Source: CAVSPO01 sp963730005 | Lineage (GTDB): Bacteria > Actinomycetota > Actinomycetes > Propionibacteriales > Propionibacteriaceae | DNA length: 64,000 bases | Assembly: GCA_963730005.1 (NCBI GenBank) | Contig: CAVSPO010000028.1 | Location: forward strand, 62,001-126,000 | Direction: 5' to 3' | The notes under the pieces: model-generated | What the model saw: the letters and a program-made list of their open reading frames with translations, nothing else | Database searches by the model: none | Told to the model about the DNA's origin: nothing | Shown here: positions 55,393 to 63,681 of the stretch, in pieces | Position numbering within the stretch: position 1 is the stretch's first letter | How the letters are laid out: each line of letters begins with the position of its first letter | Position numbers and translations under genes: made by a program

Positions 55393-57516
55393 CTACTGCC
55401 CCCTGGACGCCCGGGTCTGTTCCTCTTCGGCCCGACCGTCGGCATCAGCAGCGACCGCGTCGCCGTCGGCGCGCTGCGGACCCGGTTTCGGCTGGGCATC
55501 GGAGCGCAGATCCGTCAGCAGCGCCCCCACACCGTCAGCAGCGGCAGCAACCCGCGCCGACATGTCGTCCCACTTGTCGCCCAGATCGTCCGCAGCCTCC
55601 GTTACCCGCTCCCCCAGGTCCTGGCTGACGTCCACGACCCTGTCCCGGGCGTCGGCCAGCTTGGGGTACTTGGCGTACATGTCGTCGATCACCTCGGCGA
55701 ACCGCTGCTCCACCTCGCGGCGCCGCACCTTCAGCGTCGGGGTGAGCAGCCCGTTCTCCATCGTGAAGTCCGCCCACAGCACCCGCAGGTCCTTGAAACG
55801 CTCCTGACTGGGCAGTTTGTCGGTGACAGCGCGGGCCCGGCGCTTGATCACCTCGATCACGTCCGGATCTTCCAGCTGCTCCTGGACGCTGGTGTAGCTT
55901 TTCTTCAGCTGTGCCGCGATCTCGTTGAGGTGAGGCAGCGAAGGCTTGACCAGCAGCGTCAGGTAAGGCCGGTTGTCGCCGAGCAGAATGGCCTGCTCGA
56001 ACAACGGGTCGGCCATCAGCAGGCCTTCGATGGGCTGCGGGGCGACATTCTTGCCGCTCTCGGTGATGATGATGTCCTTCAGCCGATCGGTGATCACCAG
56101 GAACCCGTCGTTGTCGACGTAGCCGGCGTCCCCGGTCTTGAGCCACGCCCCCTCCGGGTGCGGGTTCTCCACGGTTCCGCCGGTGAAGGCGGCAGCGGTG
56201 GCGGTGGGATTGTTCCAGTAGCCGACCATCACGTTGGGGCCGCGGTACTGGATCTCCGATTCGTCGCCGATGCGGAGCTCGCCGCCCCTCATCACGATGC
56301 CGGCGCTGCCCACCTTGAACGCGTCGGGACGGTTGAAGCTCACCAGCGGGGCTGCTTCGGTCAGCCCGTAGCCGGGCAGGATCGGCATCCCGATCGCACT
56401 GAAGAACAGCTCCACCTCGGTGCGCAGCGGTGCCCCGCCGCAGGCCATCACCACCTTGGGTCCGCCCATCGCGTCCCGGACGGCCTTCAGGACCAGGCGA
56501 TCGGCCAGCGCGAACTGGGCGCTGAGCGCCGCGGAAGGCTGGCTGCCCTTGCGATAAGCGTGCTGCATCTGACCGCCGACATGCACGGCCCACTCGAAGA
56601 TCTTCTGCTTGGCCTTGCTGCCGACCACCTTGGCCCGCGCCGTGGCCAGCACTGTCTCGAAGAGCCTGGGGACGCTGGTCAGCAACGTCGGTTTCGCCTC
56701 CACCAACAGCTCGGCGACCTTGCGGGCATCCGGGCAGTAGGTGTTGAGACAACCGCGGCGCATGACGTAGAGGCTCCAGGTGCGCTCCAGCGCGTGGCTG
56801 AGCGGCAGGAAGCACAGACTGTGTTCGTCGGGACCGAAGTGGAAGATGTCGTCGAGCGCGTCCATCTCGCTGATCATGTTCTCGTGCGTGAGCATCACCC
56901 CGCGCGGGTCCCCCGTGGTGCCCGAGGTGTAGATCAGGCTGAACAGGTCATCGGGCTGCGCCTGCGCGCGCCGGGCAACCAACTCGCCTCGCAACTGGTC
57001 GGTGGCCTCGACCTGGAAGTCGCGCAGCACCGTGGCGCCGGCGATCGGGGTGTTCTCGAAGCTGACCACCCCGGCCAGCCGCCCGGTCAGTTCGGCTGCC
57101 TGCAGCACGGTTCTGGTCTCGGCAACAGATCCCGCGAAGGCAAAAACGGCGCCGGAGTCACGCAACAGATGCGCCGTCTGGGTGACGGTGCTGGTGGCGT
57201 ACACGGGGACCGACACCGCACCCACGGACTGGCATGCGAAGTCTGCCAACGACCACTGCGGGGAGTTGCGACCGAAAATCACCACCCGGTCGCCGCGCTG
57301 CACACCGGCGGCAATCAGGGCGCAAGCCACCTCGTCAACGCGGGCGTCGAGCTGGCGATAGGTCTGGACGATCCAGCCGGGCTCGTCCCCCTGGGCCCCG
57401 AACGCCTCCTTGGCCCGCACCCGGGTGGCCGGTCGATTCGGGTAGGTCTCGACGACCTTCTTGAACGCCCACGCCAGGTGGCGACGTTGCGGGACGAGTG
57501 GCGGGTAGTCGGTCAT
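55393..57516 (-). CDS. AMP-dependent synthetase/ligase (long-chain fatty acyl-CoA ligase type)
   Basis: Adenylate-forming enzyme of 707 aa activating a fatty acid to acyl-AMP and acyl-CoA. ATP motif IYTSGTTGDPRGVMLTHENM, acyl-pocket motif PGYGLTEAAPLVSFNRP, hinge KTGDAGYVDNDGFLVITDRL, and the C-terminal Lys region IIITESGKNVAPQPIEGLL. It most resembles the FadD15-type enzymes. The last 90 or so residues (after QRFAEVIDDMYAKYPKLADA) form an acidic amphipathic extension (DLGERVTEAADDLGDKWDDM) that most homologues lack. Start at ATG 57516 has GAAGGAAG upstream. Confidence 0.9.
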   Translation of the reverse strand: MTDYPPLVPQRRHLAWAFKKVVETYPNRPATRVRAKEAFGAQGDEPGWIVQTYRQLDARVDEVACALIAAGVQRGDRVVIFGRNSPQWSLADFACQSVGAVSVPVYATSTVTQTAHLLRDSGAVFAFAGSVAETRTVLQAAELTGRLAGVVSFENTPIAGATVLRDFQVEATDQLRGELVARRAQAQPDDLFSLIYTSGTTGDPRGVMLTHENMISEMDALDDIFHFGPDEHSLCFLPLSHALERTWSLYVMRRGCLNTYCPDARKVAELLVEAKPTLLTSVPRLFETVLATARAKVVGSKAKQKIFEWAVHVGGQMQHAYRKGSQPSAALSAQFALADRLVLKAVRDAMGGPKVVMACGGAPLRTEVELFFSAIGMPILPGYGLTEAAPLVSFNRPDAFKVGSAGIVMRGGELRIGDESEIQYRGPNVMVGYWNNPTATAAAFTGGTVENPHPEGAWLKTGDAGYVDNDGFLVITDRLKDIIITESGKNVAPQPIEGLLMADPLFEQAILLGDNRPYLTLLVKPSLPHLNEIAAQLKKSYTSVQEQLEDPDVIEVIKRRARAVTDKLPSQERFKDLRVLWADFTMENGLLTPTLKVRRREVEQRFAEVIDDMYAKYPKLADARDRVVDVSQDLGERVTEAADDLGDKWDDMSARVAAAADGVGALLTDLRSDAQPKPGPQRADGDAVAADADGRAEEEQTRASRGQ

Positions 57517-57690
57517 CGCACTTCCTTCGGGTCGTAGGCCCTGCGGGCACAAGGCGGCCTGTGCTGCGACACCCAGACCACAGCGGCGGCGAATGGGCAT
57601 GCGTAACGCAATCTAGCCGCTGTGGGCCGGCTGTGTTCACGAGATCGGTGAGTCAGCCGGGTCAGCTCCAGCGGCAGACCCCACAGGCCG

Positions 57691-58503
57691 TCAGTCAGCC
57701 TCGAAAGCCCCCAGGCGCTCGGCAAGCCAGGTGATGTCGGCCGCCTCGTCGGCCTCACTGCCGTGGGTTTCGATCAGCAGTGGCGCTTCGGCCGTGACGC
57801 ACACCTCGAGCAGGTGCAGTGGGTCGATCGTGCCCTTGCCCAGGTTGGCGTGTCGATCGGCGCCCGATCCTGCCCGGTCGCGGGAGTCGTTGACGTGCAC
57901 CAGGCCGATTCGCCCAGTGATCGCGCGGACTCGTTCGGTCAGCCCGGGCAGGTCAATGCCGGCGGCATGGGCGTGGCAGGTGTCGAGGCAGAAACCGACA
58001 TGCTCGAAGCCGGAGGCGGTCGAGATGGCCGCCCACAGCCGATCGATGTTCTCCAGGTGGCGGGCCATCGCGTTCGATCCGCCGGCGGTGTTCTCGATCA
58101 GGATCGGAACGGCGAAGTCGAGGGCCTCGACGCACTTGCGCCAGTTGTCGAAGCCGATGGCAGGGTCCTCATCCTTGGCCACGTGGCCGCCATGCACGAT
58201 CAGGGCCACCGCCCCCACTTCCGCAGCCGCGTCCAGCTGTTGCTGCAGCAGCTTGCGGCTGGGAATCCGGACCCGGTTGTTGAGCGATGCCACGTTCAAC
58301 ACGTACGGCGCGTGGATGTACACCGGCAGCCCGGACGCCGCAGCGTCCGCACGAAAGCCTGCTGCACCGCTGGGGTAGGCGGTGACCGGCTTCTTCCACC
58401 CCTGCGGATCACCGATGAAAGTCTGCAGGTTGCGAGCGCCGATCCGCAGCGCGTGGCCGACCGGGTCAGCCGGATCGACGTGGGCACCGATCTGGAACGT
58501 CAT
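57691..58503 (-). CDS. nfo: Endonuclease IV (AP endonuclease)
   Basis: TIM-barrel AP endonuclease of base excision repair with three zinc ions; 270 aa. Metal ligands seen in PVYIHAPYVLNVASLN, ALIVHGGHVAKDED, PILIENTAGGSNAMARHLEN, GFCLDTCHAHAAGIDLPG, VHVNDSRDRAGSGADRHANL and PLLIETHGSE. ATG 58503 with TATCCT 6 bases upstream. It is divergent from pta with only 52 bases between start codons. Confidence 0.95.
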   Translation of the reverse strand: MTFQIGAHVDPADPVGHALRIGARNLQTFIGDPQGWKKPVTAYPSGAAGFRADAAASGLPVYIHAPYVLNVASLNNRVRIPSRKLLQQQLDAAAEVGAVALIVHGGHVAKDEDPAIGFDNWRKCVEALDFAVPILIENTAGGSNAMARHLENIDRLWAAISTASGFEHVGFCLDTCHAHAAGIDLPGLTERVRAITGRIGLVHVNDSRDRAGSGADRHANLGKGTIDPLHLLEVCVTAEAPLLIETHGSEADEAADITWLAERLGAFEAD

Positions 58504-58509
58504 GCTTGC

Positions 58510-58515
58510 AGGATA
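58510..58515 (-). promoter_or_regulatory. -10 element of nfo (leaderless layout)
   Basis: Minus-strand TATCCT, then GCAAGC, then the nfo ATG. Back to back with the pta promoter. Confidence 0.55.
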
Positions 58516-58542
58516 GGACCTCACTACGACAGCGGTTTCCGG

Positions 58543-58548
58543 TAGCGT
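58543..58548 (+). promoter_or_regulatory. -10 element of pta (leaderless layout)
   Basis: TAGCGT, then GGAGAGC (7 bases), then GTG at 58556. The GGAG in the spacer is too close to act as a typical ribosome site. Confidence 0.45.
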
Positions 58549-58555
58549 GGAGAGC

Positions 58556-60625
58556 GTGACCAAGTCCGTTTACATCGCAGGTGCCCAAGGTCGGGTCGGC
58601 AAGAGCGCCGTCGCTCTGGGACTGATTGAGACCATCGCCGCGCAGGGTGAGCGAGTCGGGATCTTCCGTCCGCTCGTCAAGTCGGGTGGCCTGGATACCA
58701 CCGCCGCCAATCTGATCGAGCAACTCAAGCTCGACATCAACTACGAGGACGCCATCGGCGTCACCTACGAGGAGTGGGCCGAAAACCCTGACGAGTGCCT
58801 GTCGACCCTCGTCACCCGCTACTCCGACCTGGCCTCCAACTACGACGTCATGGTCGTGCTGGGCTCCGACTTCGCGGATGTCGCCGACTCCATCGAGGTC
58901 AGCCTGAACGCTCACCTGGCCACCAACTTCAATGCCCCGGTGATCGTGGTGGTCAACGCCGCCGGCCTGACGCCGGCGCAGGTGAAACGAGCCGCCCAGT
59001 ACGCCACCAAGGAAATCCAGAGCATGCACAACCAGGTGCTCGGCGCCGTGGCCACCCGCGTGGCCGCCGGAGAGGTCGAGGCTGTGCTCGCCGGCCTGTC
59101 CACGATTCCCGAGCTGATCGTCTCGGCGATCCAGGAGGATCCGCTGCTGGGCGCCCCCTCGGTCCGGGAGCAGTTCACCGCAGTCAATGCCGCGATCGTG
59201 AACGGCAGCGACGAACGGCTGGATTCCGAGTCCCTGCGCGTGATGGTGCTGGGCATGTCGCTGACGAACGTGCTGCGGCGCATCCGGGCGGAGGACACCG
59301 TGGTCCTCGGCCACGACCGCGTCGATCTGCTTCCCGGCCTGCTGGCGAGCCAGTGCGACGGCTCGGGTCCCAGGCTGGCCGGCGTCGTGCTGGTCGGTGG
59401 CACCGACCTGCCGGCCGACGTGAAGGCCCTCATCGACGAGCTGGATTGCGACCTGCCGATCGCAGCCACCGAGTACGACTCGTCCACCACCACCGCCATC
59501 CTGAACCGGACCGACGGCGAGATGCTCGCCTCTGGGCGCAAACTGGGCCGGGCCCGCGAGGTCACCGCCAACCTGGCACTGGCCGAGTTCGTGCGGGGCA
59601 TCCATGGCGAGCGGCGTCGGCTGCGTACCGAGTACGTCTTCGAGTACGAGATCTTCCGGCAGGCCCAGCGCGACCCGCAGACCATCGTGCTGCCCGAGAG
59701 CGAGGACAACCGGATTCTCGAGTCGGCCGCGATCCTGCTTGCCAAGGACGTCGTGAAGATCGTCCTGCTGGGCGAGGCCGAAACCATCCTGGCCCAGGCC
59801 GCCGAACAAGGCTTCGACCTGTCGAAGGCCCAGATCCTGTCGACGAGTGACCCTGAGCGTCTGGAGCGTTACGCGAAGAAGTTCGCCGAGCTGCGCGCCA
59901 AGAAGGGCGTCACCTACGAGCAGGCCGTCGAAACCATGAAGGATCCGAACTACTTCGGTTCCATGATGGTCCTCCTCGGCGAGGCGGACGGCATGGTGTC
60001 CGGCGCCGCCCACACCACCGCGGACACGATCCGTCCGGCACTGCAGTTCATCAAGACCAGGCCGGGCGTCAGCAGCGTCTCGGGTGCGTTCTTCATGTGC
60101 ATGCCCGATCAGGTGCTGCTGTTCGCCGACTGCGCCGTCACCACCAACCCGGACGCCAGCACGCTGGCCGACATCGCCATCAGCTCCGCCGACACGGCAG
60201 CCGCCTTCGGTATCGAGCCACGCGTCGCCATGCTCAGCTACTCCACGGGAGGCTCGGGCGCCGGCCCCAGCGTCGAGCTCGTCGTCGAGGCCACCAAGCT
60301 CGTCAAGGAGCGTCGCCCCGACATCGCCGTGGACGGACCGTTGCAGTTCGACGCCGCCTACGACCCCACCACTGGTGCCAGCAAGGCTCCCAAGTCGCCG
60401 GTGGCGGGCAAGGCGACGGTGTTCGTGTTCCCCGATCTGGATGCCGGGAACATCGCCTACAAGGCCGTCCAGCGCACCGCTCATGCGGTCGCCGTCGGCC
60501 CGGTGCTGCAAGGGCTGAACAAGCCGGTCACCGACCTGTCGCGTGGCGCACTGGTGGATGACATCGTCTCCACTGTGGCCATCACCGCGATCCAGGCTCA
60601 GCAGGAGAAGCGGGACAGGGCCTGA
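58556..60625 (+). CDS. pta: Phosphate acetyltransferase (long form)
   Basis: Interconverts acetyl-CoA and acetyl phosphate; 689 aa, the three-domain form. The N-terminal P-loop BioD-like domain has YIAGAQGRVGKSAVALGLIE; the middle DRTGG domain has VVLVGGTDLPADVKALIDEL; the C-terminal catalytic PTA_PTB domain has TIVLPESEDNRILESAAILL, ADGMVSGAAHTTADTIRPAL, and MLSYSTGGSGAGPSVELVVE. With ackA downstream it forms the acetate-producing, ATP-yielding branch typical of fermentative actinobacteria. A gene for a GNAT protein intervenes. Confidence 0.96.
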   Translation: MTKSVYIAGAQGRVGKSAVALGLIETIAAQGERVGIFRPLVKSGGLDTTAANLIEQLKLDINYEDAIGVTYEEWAENPDECLSTLVTRYSDLASNYDVMVVLGSDFADVADSIEVSLNAHLATNFNAPVIVVVNAAGLTPAQVKRAAQYATKEIQSMHNQVLGAVATRVAAGEVEAVLAGLSTIPELIVSAIQEDPLLGAPSVREQFTAVNAAIVNGSDERLDSESLRVMVLGMSLTNVLRRIRAEDTVVLGHDRVDLLPGLLASQCDGSGPRLAGVVLVGGTDLPADVKALIDELDCDLPIAATEYDSSTTTAILNRTDGEMLASGRKLGRAREVTANLALAEFVRGIHGERRRLRTEYVFEYEIFRQAQRDPQTIVLPESEDNRILESAAILLAKDVVKIVLLGEAETILAQAAEQGFDLSKAQILSTSDPERLERYAKKFAELRAKKGVTYEQAVETMKDPNYFGSMMVLLGEADGMVSGAAHTTADTIRPALQFIKTRPGVSSVSGAFFMCMPDQVLLFADCAVTTNPDASTLADIAISSADTAAAFGIEPRVAMLSYSTGGSGAGPSVELVVEATKLVKERRPDIAVDGPLQFDAAYDPTTGASKAPKSPVAGKATVFVFPDLDAGNIAYKAVQRTAHAVAVGPVLQGLNKPVTDLSRGALVDDIVSTVAITAIQAQQEKRDRA

Positions 60626-60647
60626 CGTCCAACCCGAAATCGACGCA

Positions 60648-60675
60648 GGGTCCGGCAGCCAGTGCTGTCGGGCCC
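60648..60675 (+). terminator. Possible terminator after pta
   Basis: GGGTCCGGCAGC-CAGT-GCTGTCGGGCCC, 12-base arms with one or two mismatches, followed by TTCGTCGTT. Confidence 0.5.
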
Positions 60676-60801
60676 TTCGTCGTTGCCGCCCGGCCCGAGA
60701 CGGGCAACTCCGCCGGTGCGCCGAACCCCCGTTTGCACCAGAACAGTGACATCCGACGGTCCTCCGCGGGGCGGGGCGGGACGAAGTCGCGTCCGGTGCG
60801 T

Positions 60802-60807
60802 GATAAT
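60802..60807 (+). promoter_or_regulatory. -10 element of the GNAT gene (leaderless layout)
   Basis: GATAAT, then TCATCC, then ATG at 60814. Confidence 0.5.
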
Positions 60808-60813
60808 TCATCC

Positions 60814-61305
60814 ATGACCACCGGAGGTGCCCGAGCGATCCAGGGCGTTGCGATCCGCAAGGCTGACGGTTCGAGTGATCTCGATCTGATCCGCGACCTG
60901 CTGCTCATCTGTGGGGTGAGCACGATCCGGGCACGCATCAGCGCCACCCTTGAGGGTTCCACCTGGTGGCTCGCGTTCCGGGACGGCATCGAGATCGGCT
61001 GCATCGGTCTCGAGTACGGCGACGGCGTGTCCCTCATCAGGTCGGCCGCAGTGGAGGAATCCGAACGCAACCAGGGTCTCGGGGATGCCTTGGTGAACAC
61101 CGCGCTGGATGCCGCACGCAAACGAGGCGACAAAGCCGTCTACCTGTTCGGCCAGACCGACGCCTTCTGGCACCGCTACGGATTCCAGCCCGTTGACATG
61201 GAGGAGATGGTGGCGGCGCTGCCGGACGCCCCGCAGGTGCAGGCCGGGCTCCAGTGGGGCTGGCTCGATCGGGAGCAGGCCTGGAAGCTGGCGCTCCGGG
61301 GCTGA
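60814..61305 (+). CDS. GNAT family N-acetyltransferase (ArsN2/YhbS-like)
   Basis: Single GNAT domain of 163 aa. WWLAFRDGIEIGCIGLEYGD and LIRSAAVEESERNQGLGDAL form the core strands; the acetyl-CoA loop reads ERNQGLGDAL (R..G.G). VYLFGQTDAFWHRYGFQPVD is the family's late strand with the conserved 'f..r.GF'. Lies between pta and ackA, so a role in acetyl metabolism (for example protein acetylation) is conceivable but not shown. Substrate unknown. Confidence 0.82.
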   Translation: MTTGGARAIQGVAIRKADGSSDLDLIRDLLLICGVSTIRARISATLEGSTWWLAFRDGIEIGCIGLEYGDGVSLIRSAAVEESERNQGLGDALVNTALDAARKRGDKAVYLFGQTDAFWHRYGFQPVDMEEMVAALPDAPQVQAGLQWGWLDREQAWKLALRG

Positions 61306-61424
61306 ACCTCGTGATGCCAGGCAATGACCAGCAACTGGGGGCTGCGCCGGGGTGGACGAACTCGTATCCTTGACTGCAATTGTGCGCAAACCCCAATGAC
61401 GGGGCTGTCTACCGAAGGGTCACG

Positions 61425-62609
61425 ATGTCGAAACCCATCCTCATCCTCAACTGCGGATCTTCGTCGATCAAGTACCAGACGATCGATGTCGACAAGAAGG
61501 AGGTGCTGGCCAAGGGCCTCGTCCAGAAGATCGGCGACACGACGCCGGGCACCATCGACCATGAGGTCGGCGACGCCGAGCACCATCTCGACATCCAGCT
61601 GCCCAACCACGTCGTGGCGCTGCAGGAAGTCGTGAAGATGTACGAGCAGTACGGCCCGAACCTTGCCGACACCGTCGCTGTCGCCCACCGCACCGTTCAC
61701 GGCGGCAAGATCTTCAACAAGACCACCATCATTGACGACGCGGTGATCGAGCACCTCCGTGAGGTCTCCCCGCTCGCCCCGCTGCACAACCCCGCCGGCA
61801 TCGCCGGCATCGAGGCCGCCCGAGCCGTGCTGCCCGACGTGGCGCACGTGGCATGCTTCGACACTGCATTCTTCAGCGCCCTGCCCCCCGAGGCGTACAA
61901 CTACGCCATCCCGACCGAGCTCGCAGACAAGTACTCCGTCCGCAAGTACGGCTTCCACGGCACCTCGCACCAGTACGTGTCAACCGAGGTCAGCAAGCTG
62001 CTGGGCCGTGACGACCTGAGGCAGATCGTCTGCCACCTGGGCAATGGCGCCTCCATCTCGGCCATCGACTCCGGCAAGCCGCTCGACACGTCGATGGGTA
62101 TGACCCCCTTGGCGGGCCTGGTGATGGGCACCCGTTCGGGCGACATCGACCCCGGCATCATCGCTTTCCTCTGCAACGCCATGGGAGTGGACGCCAAGCA
62201 CATCGACAACATCCTCAACAAGCAGTCCGGCCTGCTGGGTCTGACCGGTGCCACCGACATGCGCGACATCGCGGACAAGATGGCCCAGGGCGACCAGCGC
62301 GCCATCGACGGAATGGCCGTCTACCTGCACCGGCTGGTGTCCTATGTCGGCGGGTACGCGGCTCTGCTGGGTGGCCTGGACAGCATTGCCTTCACTGCCG
62401 GCGTCGGTGAGAACGCCGCGAACGTGCGTCAGGCCGTCTGCGACAGGCTGTCCTTCTACGGGGTCAAACTCGACCCGGAACTCAACGCCCAGCGGTCGAA
62501 GCAGGCCCGCATCATCAGCGCACCCGATTCGCAGGTGACGGTGCTGGTGGTTCCCACCAACGAGGAACTGGCCATGGCTCGCCAGACCGTTGAGGTGCTC
62601 GGCCTGTAA
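61425..62609 (+). CDS. ackA: Acetate kinase
   Basis: Converts acetyl phosphate and ADP to acetate and ATP; 394 aa, standard length. Motifs: ILNCGSSSIKYQTIDVDKKE, VAHRTVHGGKIFNKTT, FDTAFFSALPPEAYNYAIPT, the GFHGTSHQYVSTEVSKLLGR block, CHLGNGASISAIDSGK and FTAGVGENAANVR. AAGGG precedes the ATG at 61425. A very strong terminator follows. Confidence 0.97.
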   Translation: MSKPILILNCGSSSIKYQTIDVDKKEVLAKGLVQKIGDTTPGTIDHEVGDAEHHLDIQLPNHVVALQEVVKMYEQYGPNLADTVAVAHRTVHGGKIFNKTTIIDDAVIEHLREVSPLAPLHNPAGIAGIEAARAVLPDVAHVACFDTAFFSALPPEAYNYAIPTELADKYSVRKYGFHGTSHQYVSTEVSKLLGRDDLRQIVCHLGNGASISAIDSGKPLDTSMGMTPLAGLVMGTRSGDIDPGIIAFLCNAMGVDAKHIDNILNKQSGLLGLTGATDMRDIADKMAQGDQRAIDGMAVYLHRLVSYVGGYAALLGGLDSIAFTAGVGENAANVRQAVCDRLSFYGVKLDPELNAQRSKQARIISAPDSQVTVLVVPTNEELAMARQTVEVLGL

Positions 62610-62629
62610 CCAGGCTTCTGCATTTCTGC

Positions 62630-62669
62630 CGTGGGAGGGGCCCGCACCCAGGTGCGGGCCCCTCCCACG
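62630..62669 (+). terminator. Terminator after ackA
   Basis: Perfect 19-base arms (62630-62648 and 62651-62669) starting CGTGGGAGGGGCCCGCACC, with the loop CA plus the closing pairs. Confidence 0.85.
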
Positions 62670-62735
62670 TGTCCGGAAGCTGGGACCGGCGGCAACGGCA
62701 AGTGAACGGCAGTACCCCAACAGGGCGAAGCTGGG

Positions 62736-62741
62736 TAAATT
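62736..62741 (+). promoter_or_regulatory. -10 element of the small leader ORF and acyltransferase gene
   Basis: TAAATT, then GTCCCC, then ATG at 62748, which opens a 26-codon frame ahead of the acyltransferase. Confidence 0.45.
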
Positions 62742-62747
62742 GTCCCC

Positions 62748-62828
62748 ATGGCACTAGCTCCGGTCCTCTGCGCGGCGTCCCGCCGGCTTCCCCCGAGCGG
62801 CAGTTCTCCGGATCAGAGGCAGCGCTGA
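62748..62828 (+). CDS. Putative 26-residue leader peptide ahead of the acyltransferase
   Basis: Reads MALAPVLCAASRRLPPSGSS and six more residues to a TGA at 62826-62828 that overlaps the next ATG (TGATG). It has the leaderless-type promoter spacing, while the acyltransferase ATG has no clear ribosome site. This fits translational coupling. Alternatively the ATG is unused and the promoter match is chance. No homologue recognised. Confidence 0.4.
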   Translation: MALAPVLCAASRRLPPSGSSPDQRQR

Positions 62829-63634
62829 TGGCGGATTTCGGCGGTGGTAACGCCCGCTACACCAACCCCCTGAACAAGCTGGTCCGCTCCGGGGCCCAGA
62901 AGGGTTTGCTCAAGACGGCGGTCTGGGGGCTGTGTGACGTCAGTGTGCACGGGCTGGAGCACCTGACCCGAGTGCCGGACAGTAGTGCCTTCATCGTGGT
63001 CGGCAACCACTCGTCACACTTCGACGCACCGCTGATCCTGGGCGCCTTGCCCAACAAGATCTCCAGCCGACTCTCGACCGGCGCTGCTGCCGACTACTTC
63101 TTCAAGAAGTGGTACACCGCGTTGCCCACCGAACTGTTCTTCAACGCCTTCCCCGTCGACCGAAAAGGCACCCGGGGCCACCGCGGCAAGTCGAGCGAGT
63201 TGCTCGAGCAGGGCGTCCCGATCCTGCTGTTCCCGGAGGGCACCCGCAGCCGCACCGGTGGCATGGGGCCCTTCAAGCCCGGCGCAGCCGCGCTGGCCAT
63301 CTCGCACAACATCCCGGTGCTGCCGATTGCCCTGGTGGGCGCTTACGCGGCCTGGCCAAGCGGCGATTCCCGCTGGCGTCCCGGACGCCCGCCCGTGCAC
63401 GTGGTTCTCGGCGCCCCGATGATGCCGTCCCCCGGGGAGATCGCGCACCAGTTCAGCGAGCGACTGCGCCGAGAGGTGATCTCACTGCACGACACCACCG
63501 CCCGCGCCTACGGCATGCCGCTACAGGCCGACATGATGCGCAACGCCGCCATCGAAAAAGCACGCGCCAAGGAACAGCCGGAACAGACAAGGCAGGCTGG
63601 CCGCCCCCAGGACGATCCGGAAACTGCCGGCTGA
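62828..63634 (+). CDS. 1-acyl-sn-glycerol-3-phosphate acyltransferase family protein (PlsC-like)
   Basis: Membrane-associated acyltransferase, 268 aa. Motif I VVGNHSSHFDAPLILGAL (HX4D), motif II around FFNAFPVDRKGTRGHRGKS, motif III ILLFPEGTRSRTGGMGPFKP and motif IV HNIPVLPIALVGAY. Likely acylates lysophosphatidic acid in phospholipid synthesis; other acceptors are possible. The C-terminal 40 residues are charged (KARAKEQPEQTRQAGRPQDD). ATG 62828 overlaps the leader stop. Confidence 0.9.
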   Translation: MADFGGGNARYTNPLNKLVRSGAQKGLLKTAVWGLCDVSVHGLEHLTRVPDSSAFIVVGNHSSHFDAPLILGALPNKISSRLSTGAAADYFFKKWYTALPTELFFNAFPVDRKGTRGHRGKSSELLEQGVPILLFPEGTRSRTGGMGPFKPGAAALAISHNIPVLPIALVGAYAAWPSGDSRWRPGRPPVHVVLGAPMMPSPGEIAHQFSERLRREVISLHDTTARAYGMPLQADMMRNAAIEKARAKEQPEQTRQAGRPQDDPETAG

Positions 63635-63669
63635 CCGGCCAGCCCCAGCAAGTGGCCCGGCCGGGTCGG

Positions 63670-63675
63670 TAGGGT
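63670..63675 (+). promoter_or_regulatory. -10 element of the final GT2 gene (leaderless layout)
   Basis: TAGGGT, then GTCGTC, then ATG at 63682. Confidence 0.5.
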
Positions 63676-63681
63676 GTCGTC

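Noticed and set aside
58466..60811. 781-codon minus-strand open frame opposite pta
   Set aside because: Same GC-driven antisense artefact; composition is typical of a shadow frame and pta is unambiguous.
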